This document shows, piece by piece, positions 6,799 through 12,874 of a stretch of 12,874 nt of DNA; position 1 is the first letter of the stretch, and every line of letters starts with the position of its first letter. The notes beneath the pieces are model-generated. The model did not search any database, was not told the DNA's origin, and was given only the letters and a program-made list of their open reading frames with translations. The position numbers and the translations under genes were made by a program. This DNA comes from Chloroflexota bacterium (GTDB lineage Bacteria; Chloroflexota; UBA5177; JANWHV01): contig JAICHN010000099.1 in NCBI GenBank assembly GCA_025924845.1, positions 1 through 12,874 of the forward strand. The letters run 5' to 3'.

Positions 6799-7790
6799 AA
6801 TCGGTTTCTCTCCAGGGTCTCATCTATGCGTTGAAACCAGTGAGCATCGATAGGTAAGGGATAGGCCCGCCGGGCCAGCAGAAGCGCCCCCACCACCGGT
6901 GGGTAGCGGGGTGCCTTGATCTCGGCGGCCGGCCAACCATGATGGATCGCGGCGGCAAAGGGGCGCTCCAGAACGGCGCCGGCTTTGAAGACACCCCCGG
7001 TTGGGTAGATCGAGATAGCCTGGTTCGCGGGCACAAGGCGGCGTACGACGGCAAGGGCCATTTGCGCCAATTCGTTCGCGGCATCAGTCATGATCTTCAA
7101 GGCGGCAAGATCGCCCGCTTCAGCTTCGCGCGCCACGAGCGGCGCCAGGTCGGAGAGGCGCTCCCGCGCGAAGCCTGATGCGTAGATGATCTTAGTGACG
7201 TCATGGATCGTGGGCACCTGAAAGGCATCCTTGACGACGGCCTCCAGCGTGGTAGGCTCCCCGCGGCCATCACTGGCCCGGGCGGCCGCCACGACCGCGC
7301 GGCGTCCCAGGTCGAAAGCGTTGCCCTCATCGAGGAGATATCCCATGCCGCCGGCCCGCGTTTGCCGCGACCCACCGGGCAACACGCCGTAGGCGATCGT
7401 CCCGCCACCCGCGATAACGACCACCCCTGCTTCGCCGGCCGACGCTCCGGCGAGGTTTGTCACACAGTCGGGCGCCACGACGATGTGCGTGGGCTGGAGT
7501 ATCTCACGTACTACATCCTCGACCATTGGGGTTTCATGGCCGGCGAAGGACGCTCCGGTCAGCCCCAGCCCAATCGCCCGCACCGCGGTCGCCGACACGC
7601 ATGCCGTCGCGAGGGCGGAGCGGATTGCTTCGTGGATAGCGGATCGATTCTTCCCCAGACCACCGTCGCTATGGAAATGGCCCGTGGGTCCGCCGCGTCC
7701 GTAGCCGACAATCGTCCCGTCAAGCGAAGCGACAAGCGATTTTGTAGAGGTCTGACCGCCGTCAATGGCCACCAGATACCCATTGTTCAT
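6795..7790 (-). CDS. N-acetylglucosamine kinase-like (BadF/BadG/BcrA/BcrD ATPase family)
   Basis: A 331-residue sugar kinase of the ASKHA fold, BadF/NAGK group, expected to phosphorylate a free amino sugar (GlcNAc, ManNAc or GlcN) at O6 in the cytosol. The ATG at 7790 is chosen because AIDGGQTSTKS, the phosphate-1 loop, begins at residue 8. The frame is open for 65 more codons upstream but would run into nanE with an unrelated Pro/Arg-rich stretch. A weak AGGGA lies 10 nt upstream. Other motifs are IGLGLTGASFAG (73-84), catalytic Asp108 in APDCVTNLAGA, AGGGTIAYG (127-135), GGMGYLLDEGNAFDLGRRA and TGGVF (264-268). It sits 40 nt after nanE, and its stop overlaps the ceramidase-fold start. Pairing with NanE suggests ManNAc or GlcNAc as substrate; sequence alone does not decide. 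Confidence 0.88.
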   Translation of the reverse strand: MNNGYLVAIDGGQTSTKSLVASLDGTIVGYGRGGPTGHFHSDGGLGKNRSAIHEAIRSALATACVSATAVRAIGLGLTGASFAGHETPMVEDVVREILQPTHIVVAPDCVTNLAGASAGEAGVVVIAGGGTIAYGVLPGGSRQTRAGGMGYLLDEGNAFDLGRRAVVAAARASDGRGEPTTLEAVVKDAFQVPTIHDVTKIIYASGFARERLSDLAPLVAREAEAGDLAALKIMTDAANELAQMALAVVRRLVPANQAISIYPTGGVFKAGAVLERPFAAAIHHGWPAAEIKAPRYPPVVGALLLARRAYPLPIDAHWFQRIDETLERNRL

Positions 7791-7830
7791 GACGGGCCAA
7801 TCCCTGTCCGTGCGTCTCTGGGCGACGTTC

Positions 7831-8544
7831 TCATCCGGAGGATCGGCCGACCGCGCGCATAGCGGCAACAAATCGCTCCGTGATCGCGGCAGGATTGGTA
7901 ATCGCCGTACCGACCACCACGAAGTCGGCTCCATCTTCGAGGGCACGGGCGGCCTCGGCGGGGGTCCAGATCCGTCCCTCGGCAAAGACGGGCACTCCTA
8001 TTTCACGGGCCAGGGCCTCAACCAGCGCGAAGTCCGGTTCCTCCTGTCGCGGGCTCGATGCGGTGTAGCCGCTCAGCGTCGTGCCCACGGCGTCCGCCCC
8101 GGCCCTAGCCGCGGCCCGTCCCTCTTCGAGGGTTGACACGTCCGCCAGGGCGGCGGCGCCGTTGTCTTTAATGCAGCGGATCAGTTCGGCCAACGACTCC
8201 CCCCGCCTACGTGGACGATCCGTTCCGTCGAACGCGATCAGCCGCGCCCCCGCTTTGATCGCATCGAGCGCCGACTGACAAGTCGGCGTGATAAGCGTCG
8301 TTCCATCCGCCGAAATCAGCTTATTGATGCCAAGGATCGGGACGGAAACTCGCGCCCGGATGGCGGCAATGTTCGCGGGCCCATTGGCGCGGATCCCGAC
8401 CGCCCCGGCTTGTACGGCGGCCTCGGCCATGGCCGCCATATGCGGCGCTCCGTGCAGCGGACTGTCGGCACGCGCCTGACAGGATACCACCAGGCCGCCG
8501 CGAAGGGCCGCCAACTGCCGTTGCGGATTACCAGCGTCGTTCAC
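7831..8544 (-). CDS. nanE: N-acylmannosamine-6-phosphate 2-epimerase (NanE family)
   Basis: A 237-residue TIM-barrel enzyme converting ManNAc-6-phosphate to GlcNAc-6-phosphate, the step that feeds ManNAc or sialic acid into GlcNAc catabolism. The start is the GTG at 8544, which shares GTGA with the permease stop. The longer open frame upstream lies inside the permease gene and is not family-like. With this start the length is normal for NanE. Motifs are LRGGLVVSCQA (14-24), SPLHG, GAVGIRANGP (47-56), ILGINK with candidate catalytic Lys75, ITPT (85-88), ADVSTLEEG (134-142), VGTTLSGYT (153-161), VFAEGRIWTP with Glu189, and VVVGTAITNP (209-218). The loop after the Lys reads KLISADGTTLITPT, whereas typical NanE has KR plus an acidic turn. 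No strong ribosome binding site is visible, consistent with translational coupling. Confidence 0.9.
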   Translation of the reverse strand: MNDAGNPQRQLAALRGGLVVSCQARADSPLHGAPHMAAMAEAAVQAGAVGIRANGPANIAAIRARVSVPILGINKLISADGTTLITPTCQSALDAIKAGARLIAFDGTDRPRRRGESLAELIRCIKDNGAAALADVSTLEEGRAAARAGADAVGTTLSGYTASSPRQEEPDFALVEALAREIGVPVFAEGRIWTPAEAARALEDGADFVVVGTAITNPAAITERFVAAMRAVGRSSG

Positions 8545-9383
8545 TTGATTGATCCGGCCGTTAAGCCTCTGATGAACTGCCCCGACGCCAGGGCAAACAC
8601 CAGTAGGGTTGGAATCATAATGATGATCAACGCGGGAAGGATCAGATTCCACTGCGCCTCGTACTGCCCGATGAACGAAAGGACGCCCACGGTGACCGTC
8701 ATCTTGTTGTTATCGGCCAGCAGGATGAGGGGGAAGAACAGGCCGTTCCACGCCCCAACAAAGTTGAACAGAGCCACGGTGGTCAGGGCCGGTCGAGCCA
8801 GGGGCATGTCAATATAGCCATAGATCTGCAACTCGTTGGCGCCCTCGATCCGGGCGGCTTCCTCCAACTCCTTGGGAAGGGTCCGAAAGTAGTTGACCAG
8901 CAGAAAAATGGAGAAGGGCATGCTGCCCGCGATGTAGACGAGGATCACGGAGATCAGGTTATTGATCAGATTGAGGTTTACCATCATCACGAATAGGGGG
9001 ACGGCAATGAGCTGTATGGGTAACGCGTAGCCCGCCAAGAACAGGAGGTAGATGGCGGAATTGCCCCGAAATCGGAAGCGAGCCAGGACGTACGCGGCAA
9101 GTGACGAGAAGAGGATCGTACCGACCACGGACGCCACGGCGACAATGATGGAGTTAATGAGGTATTGTCCGAGGTCACCCTGGTTCCAGGCGGCCGTGTA
9201 GTTGTCGAAGTGCCAGGTCGGCGGCAGCCCGACCGGCGACGCTGCCATGTCCTGCAACGACATGAACGACATCAGCACCAGATTGGTGAGAGGAAGGAGG
9301 ATGAGAAGGACGCCCAAAATAAGCACAACATGGGCGAGCACGGGACCACGGCTTCGGGGGCGGCGACGCGATAGGGCGACCAT
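8541..9383 (-). CDS. ABC sugar transporter permease, MalG-like (CUT1)
   Basis: A 280-residue inner membrane subunit of a carbohydrate importer. Six hydrophobic segments are recognisable, the first at about 15-38. The conserved cytoplasmic EAA loop is EEAARIEGANELQIYGYIDMPLARP (starting at residue 174; quoted region is the coupling helix that contacts the ATPase). The C-terminal end GLTAGSIK is typical of MalG-type subunits, which commonly end in Gly-x-x-x-Gly-x-Lys/Val-like tails. The ATG at 9383 is preceded by TGGAG at 8-nt spacing and lies 2 nt after the upstream permease stop. It overlaps nanE by 4 nt (GTGA). No ATP-binding subunit is encoded nearby, so a shared MsiK/MalK-type ATPase from elsewhere is expected. 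Confidence 0.92.
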   Translation of the reverse strand: MVALSRRRPRSRGPVLAHVVLILGVLLILLPLTNLVLMSFMSLQDMAASPVGLPPTWHFDNYTAAWNQGDLGQYLINSIIVAVASVVGTILFSSLAAYVLARFRFRGNSAIYLLFLAGYALPIQLIAVPLFVMMVNLNLINNLISVILVYIAGSMPFSIFLLVNYFRTLPKELEEAARIEGANELQIYGYIDMPLARPALTTVALFNFVGAWNGLFFPLILLADNNKMTVTVGVLSFIGQYEAQWNLILPALIIIMIPTLLVFALASGQFIRGLTAGSIK

Positions 9384-9385
9384 GG

Positions 9386-10414
9386 CTAATACTCCACGGA
9401 GTAGCGCTTCTGGAGAAAGACGAGAAGCCCCGACACTATCATGACCAGGACGAAGCTGATCGTCGCCATGGCGGATGCCAGTCCGAGATTGACCGCGGCC
9501 GTATTGAAACCGCCGCCGAACGCGGTTCGGTAAAACAAGGTCCCCGTAACGTCGGTGCCGTAATTCGGGCCGGCCAATGGGCCCTCGAGCACGTAGATCA
9601 GATCAAAAACATTGAAACTATTGATGAAATTCAGGGTGCATACCGTAATGATCGTGGGACGCACGAGCGGCAAGACAATATGGAGAAAGATTTGAACGCC
9701 GGATGCCCCATCGACCCGCGCGGCCTCAAGCACTTCACCGGGCAGCCCGACCATCGTAGCGAGCAAGATGATCACGGCAAAGCCAATCGAGGACCAGGCG
9801 GCGACCACGGCGATCGTGGGAAGGGCGGTGCTGATCGAGCCGAGGTACGGCTGGTCGAAGAATTCGGCATGGAGCGTCCTGGCCAGGTTCGGAACGACGC
9901 CGAAGCCGGGCTGTAAATAGATGTCCACGAACCAGCCGACCACCACCGGGGGTAAGACGTACGGGAGGAAATAGATCACCTGATAGGGGCGCGAGGATCG
10001 ATGAGATACGCGGGTCAGAAGATGGGCGATCACGGTGCCGAAGCCAACCGTAAGAAGAGTGACGACGGCGAAGAACCAGAGATTATGCAGAATTGCCGTG
10101 AAGAACTGCCGGGCGAACTGGGGCGAACTCAGGACATACTGAAAGTTCTTGAGCCCTACATAGTCCGTCAGCGGGCCGATACCGCTCCAATTAAAGAGGC
10201 CGTAATACATGCTCGTGAGGAACGGATAGGCGATGAAGGTGCCATAAAGCGCCAGGGCAGGCACCAGCATGAGGAGATAGCTCCGCCTCGCGAGCAGGCG
10301 CTTGATCCGAGGAATGCGTCCGAGCGGGGTAGGCCGCGGCAGGGTAGCTCCCGGAGAGCCGGCATCCGCGTCATTTGAAGCACTTGGCGTGATCCTGGTA
10401 CCACCTACAGCCAT
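9386..10414 (-). CDS. ABC sugar transporter permease, MalF-like (CUT1)
   Basis: A 342-residue membrane subunit partnering the MalG-like permease. The ATG at 10414 is preferred: AAGGGA lies 6 nt upstream. A GTG at 10444 would add ten residues with no clear ribosome site. A polar N-terminal stretch of about 40 residues precedes the first helix (SYLLMLVPALALYGTFIAYP). The EAA loop is LEAARVDGASGVQIFLHIVL (229-248), which is intact. The conserved periplasmic region FNWSG...YVGLKNF follows the first helix, as in sugar permeases. It ends with QKRYSVEY, two nt before the next start. It is separated from the substrate-binding protein gene by 153 nt containing a hairpin. Substrate is inferred only from the operon (an N-acyl amino sugar or its oligomer). 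Confidence 0.92.
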   Translation of the reverse strand: MAVGGTRITPSASNDADAGSPGATLPRPTPLGRIPRIKRLLARRSYLLMLVPALALYGTFIAYPFLTSMYYGLFNWSGIGPLTDYVGLKNFQYVLSSPQFARQFFTAILHNLWFFAVVTLLTVGFGTVIAHLLTRVSHRSSRPYQVIYFLPYVLPPVVVGWFVDIYLQPGFGVVPNLARTLHAEFFDQPYLGSISTALPTIAVVAAWSSIGFAVIILLATMVGLPGEVLEAARVDGASGVQIFLHIVLPLVRPTIITVCTLNFINSFNVFDLIYVLEGPLAGPNYGTDVTGTLFYRTAFGGGFNTAAVNLGLASAMATISFVLVMIVSGLLVFLQKRYSVEY

Positions 10415-10567
10415 CGGGCATCCCTTATCAAACGGTGTCAACACGCACGACGGGTACAGCGTAAACTCTCATGGATATATCGATGCTCGGTCGGCGATTT
10501 GCCCACGGGCCGCTCGATGCCGACGAGGTTCTACCCGACCGCATCGAGACGTTTCAACCCAGTCGGG
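10415..10567 (-). other. Spacer between binding-protein and permease genes, with stem-loop
   Basis: A perfect 8-bp stem pairs 10513-10520 (CTCGATGC) with 10541-10548 (GCATCGAG) around a 20-nt loop. There is no T-tract, so it is not a standard terminator. In many sugar ABC operons a stem-loop here protects the binding-protein mRNA and lowers permease expression (malE-malF style). That role is inferred by position. Confidence 0.5.
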
Positions 10568-11953
10568 CTACTTGTGAGCGCTAAAGTACCAGGACAGACC
10601 GCCGTCCATAGCCTTGGCAAACTGTTGAGGGGTGATCTCCTTCGCGAACAGCCGTTGTGAAAGCGGCTGCATCACCGCCCACATGCCGTTCACGCCGTTA
10701 GCCGGTGCACCGCTCGCGCTCATTGGCGGCACGTTAAGCGGGCCGGACACGTCGATGATCGGACTCACCTTCTGTGTCTGCAACTCATTGTACGCTTTAA
10801 TGGAGAGCGGGTACTTGGTCGGCAGGGTAATGCCCTTCATCGGGATGATGTCGCCCGCTACCTGGGTGAACAGCTGACCGAACTGGGGCGTAGCGGTGAA
10901 TTTCCAGAGTTTAGCGGCCGCCGCGGCTTCCTGCTTGTTGGCGATTTTCGCGTTCATCGAGATGTCGCCGTCGATGTACCAGTCAACCCGTGCCTTGTGC
11001 GTATAATACGCCTGGTTGCCCGGAAACTTCGCGATGGCGGAGGAACTGCTCGGCGGCACCAGGAACGATCCCAATTGCAGTTTGGGGTTATATGCCATGA
11101 TTCCCGGGACGGCGTAGATGCCGTCGAAGATCATGGCCGCCTGCCCGAGCGCCAGGGCCTCCCATTGCGAGGATCCGGTCGGGGACCCCGAGGCAATGTA
11201 GTTGTGCTCGAAGAAGGGGATGAGCTCCTGAGCCTTCGTGAGTGCTTCGATGAACGGCGCACTCTCATAGTTCGTCTTCCCGTTGATCAGGTCTTGATTC
11301 CATTTAGAATCGGCGGTACTGGAGACGATTTCATCCAGGGTGTGATTGAGTACCCGAGGTTGCGTACCCATAACGTTGAAAGGCGTCACGCCATGGGACT
11401 GGAGTGTTTTGCACACCTGGATGAAGTCTTCCCAGGTCGTGGGCGGTGACAGATGGTACTTCTGAAAGATTGCCTTGTTGTAAAAGACATGCAGCGTCTG
11501 CAGGGCGTACGGTATTCCCCAGTGCTTGCCGTTCATGGCAAACGGGGGCATGACGCTCGGATTGATCTTCGAAATGTCTACTCCGGCGTCCTCGGTGGAC
11601 TGAATCAGCCGGCTCGGCACGTACTTGAAGGTGTCATTCCCGTTGTCGGCGAAGAAAAGGTCGGGTCCTTTGCCGCCTTCCATCGCCGTTGAAAGGGTGG
11701 CGAAGTACAGGTTGACGACGATCGGCCTGAAATTGATATTGATGTTCAGACGCTTTCCTACTTGCTGCCAGAGCTGCGCGTCTTGGGGCCGCCAACTCCA
11801 CAGAGTGACCGTGGGGGTCGAGGCTGCCGCGGTGACCTGGGCGGACGAGGACGCAGCCGCCCGATTACCCCCGACAAGAGTCGCGGGAAGCAGAATCGCC
11901 AGAAGGCAGAGCATCGCCGGCAGTCGTCCCGCGCGCCACGTACGCCGATTCAC
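10568..11953 (-). CDS. ABC transporter extracellular solute-binding protein (family 1)
   Basis: A 461-residue secreted sugar-binding protein that delivers substrate to the two permeases. The GTG start at 11953 has GAAAGGA 7 nt upstream. Residues 1-35 are an export signal: MNRRTWRAGR, then a hydrophobic core to about 28, then a small-residue region RAAASSSA. The mature part begins with TVTLWSWRP (48-56), where family members have a first beta strand of this type. It continues with GGKGPDLFFAD (92-102), WGIPYALQTLHVFYNK, PPTTWEDF, and a typical AAAKLWKFTATPQ...FTQVAGDIIPMKG C-terminal lobe. There is no lipobox Cys after the hydrophobic core, which is unusual for a monoderm binding protein. It follows the SIS gene by 137 nt and is followed by a hairpin spacer. 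Confidence 0.92.
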   Translation of the reverse strand: MNRRTWRAGRLPAMLCLLAILLPATLVGGNRAAASSSAQVTAAASTPTVTLWSWRPQDAQLWQQVGKRLNININFRPIVVNLYFATLSTAMEGGKGPDLFFADNGNDTFKYVPSRLIQSTEDAGVDISKINPSVMPPFAMNGKHWGIPYALQTLHVFYNKAIFQKYHLSPPTTWEDFIQVCKTLQSHGVTPFNVMGTQPRVLNHTLDEIVSSTADSKWNQDLINGKTNYESAPFIEALTKAQELIPFFEHNYIASGSPTGSSQWEALALGQAAMIFDGIYAVPGIMAYNPKLQLGSFLVPPSSSSAIAKFPGNQAYYTHKARVDWYIDGDISMNAKIANKQEAAAAAKLWKFTATPQFGQLFTQVAGDIIPMKGITLPTKYPLSIKAYNELQTQKVSPIIDVSGPLNVPPMSASGAPANGVNGMWAVMQPLSQRLFAKEITPQQFAKAMDGGLSWYFSAHK

Positions 11954-12090
11954 GGCAAGATCCTTTCAACTATGGTCTATAAGAAGATGGAACTTGGTTC
12001 TTCCGGTCGCTTGGTTTTCGCTGAACTATCCTGTTCCTTTCTACTATGGGCAACGCCCAGAGTTGATACGCTCGGATGGGGGAATCAGGA
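11954..12090 (-). other. Spacer upstream of the binding-protein gene
   Basis: 137 nt containing a 15-nt direct repeat with one mismatch (11961-11975 and 12035-12049; minus-strand sense CCATAGTWGAAAGGA). The promoter-proximal copy supplies the ribosome binding site of the binding-protein gene. A short hairpin TGGGC-AAC-GCCCA lies at 12047-12059. It may hold an internal promoter or operator. Confidence 0.5.
12025..12053 (-). promoter_or_regulatory. Candidate internal promoter for the transporter genes
   Basis: On the minus strand TTGCCC (12053-12048) and GATAGT (12030-12025) are separated by 17 nt, a weak sigma-70-like match upstream of the binding-protein gene. High-GC genomes give many such chance matches. 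Confidence 0.25.
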
Positions 12091-12873
12091 CTAGAGATGG
12101 GCGACCCGATCTCGATATTTCGCCGTAATGGTCCGATTGTGTTCTTCAGCGCCGGGAAGCTTACTGCTTATCAGGATGGGCGGATCCGTAGCACCACCGT
12201 GGTACAGGCGCTCGGCAATGCCGACCATGATGCTGTTAACAAGCATGCACCCGGTAATGGTGGAGGCGGCGCCCACCTGCCAGCGATCATCGTCCGCCAG
12301 GCGCACGGCCACGTCACCGGGTGGAGCGCGGTTATCGAGCACGACATCCACGACATCGAGAAGCTTGCGTCCGGTACTATGCCGTGAGGCAAGTCCCTGG
12401 CTGTACGCCACGGAGGTAATCCCGACCGAGAACAGGCCGAGCCGGCGCGCCTCAAGGGCAAATTGCACCGGGACATCATTGATCCCTGCATTGGAAATGA
12501 CCATGGCGCCATCACCGGAGCGCAAGCCGCACTGATTGGCGATCAGCTCGCCCAGGCCGGGAAGCTGTTCCACGTCGCTGCTGCCAAGGGCGCTCTCATG
12601 CAACATGAGGCTCGAAACCAGTACCGCGTTGATCGCCGCCAAGCCCCCCGCCCGTGTGAATACTTCCTCGGCCAACATGTGGGAGTGTCCGGTACCGAAG
12701 ACATGGATGACGCCGCCTGCCTGGATTACCTTCGTCAGGCCGGCGACGGCTTGGTGGATCGCCGCGGCCTGCGTAGTGCCGATGTCGTCGAGCAGATCGC
12801 GCATCGTGCGCTGATACCGAGTTATGGCATCGACTTGCTCCAATGCCTGATCCGGGGATTCCGCCACAACCAT
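12091..12873 (-). CDS. SIS-domain sugar isomerase family protein (UPF0309-like)
   Basis: A 260-residue cytosolic protein with one SIS (sugar isomerase) domain, resembling the UPF0309 or sugar-isomerase-domain group. SIS domains bind phosphosugars for isomerisation, etherase or regulatory roles; the exact reaction of this group is not known to me. Motifs are GGVIHVFGTGHSHMLAEEVF (53-72, the phosphate-binding turn), VISNAGINDVPVQFALEARR (125-144), and the C-terminal GAEEHNRTITAKYRDRVAHL (241-260), all characteristic of the group. It does not carry the MurQ-type signature. The ATG at 12873 fits the family length, but only one base lies beyond it in the window, so its ribosome site cannot be checked and the gene could start further upstream. 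It is the first visible gene of the minus-strand operon, so the promoter and any regulator lie outside. Confidence 0.82.
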   Translation of the reverse strand: MVVAESPDQALEQVDAITRYQRTMRDLLDDIGTTQAAAIHQAVAGLTKVIQAGGVIHVFGTGHSHMLAEEVFTRAGGLAAINAVLVSSLMLHESALGSSDVEQLPGLGELIANQCGLRSGDGAMVISNAGINDVPVQFALEARRLGLFSVGITSVAYSQGLASRHSTGRKLLDVVDVVLDNRAPPGDVAVRLADDDRWQVGAASTITGCMLVNSIMVGIAERLYHGGATDPPILISSKLPGAEEHNRTITAKYRDRVAHL

Positions 12874-12874
12874 C

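Noticed and set aside
7791..7985. 65-codon N-terminal extension of the kinase
   Set aside because: It runs into nanE, is Pro/Arg-rich and lies before the phosphate-1 loop that normally begins near residue 8.
8545..8652. 36-codon N-terminal extension of NanE
   Set aside because: It lies entirely inside the MalG-like permease gene and is not NanE-like; the GTG at 8544 gives the normal length.
12091..12873. MurQ (MurNAc-6-P etherase) assignment for the SIS protein
   Set aside because: The MurQ signature is not seen; the HVFGTGHSH turn and C-terminal EEHN motif fit the UPF0309 group instead.

Overview
This 12.9 kb window is GC-rich and looks like a Chloroflexota chromosome fragment (Ktedonobacteria or Thermomicrobia-like). 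That is an inference from the XRE-TIR-STAND protein, the style of the serine hydrolase, short palindromic repeats of the GTAGGGGC type, frequent GTG starts and a sugar transporter without its own ATPase. No rRNA, tRNA, CRISPR array, transposase or integrase was seen.

Left edge (1-1990), a broken region. A plus-strand XRE-TIR-STAND gene has a frameshift in its HTH domain and ends abruptly inside the NTPase domain. It runs directly into the 5' half of a minus-strand beta-lactamase-like serine hydrolase, which has also lost its catalytic Ser-x-x-Lys. Two gene heads are thus joined tail to tail, either by a rearrangement or by an assembly chimera. Next comes about 0.8 kb of non-coding DNA (1933-2748) with an imperfect inverted-repeat element, iterated GC palindromes and a small tandem repeat.

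Middle (2749-5497, plus strand). An MFS exporter-like transporter is followed by a compact GH1 beta-glycosidase. The GH1 stop codon overlaps the stop codon of the convergent minus-strand operon.

Right part (12873 down to 5494, minus strand). One long operon-like array is transcribed right to left: SIS-domain sugar isomerase family (UPF0309-like), ABC substrate-binding protein, two CUT1-type permeases, NanE (ManNAc-6-P 2-epimerase), a BadF/NAGK-type amino-sugar kinase, and a short cytosolic protein of the neutral ceramidase fold. Two junctions are GTGA stop/start overlaps. The coherent reading is uptake of an N-acyl amino sugar, phosphorylation, and epimerisation toward GlcNAc-6-P. NanA (sialate lyase), NagA and NagB are not in the window. 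The ceramidase-fold protein is the part without an assigned job: a zinc amidohydrolase placed inside an amino-sugar pathway. It is the best candidate for undescribed biology here, perhaps as an intracellular N-deacylase.
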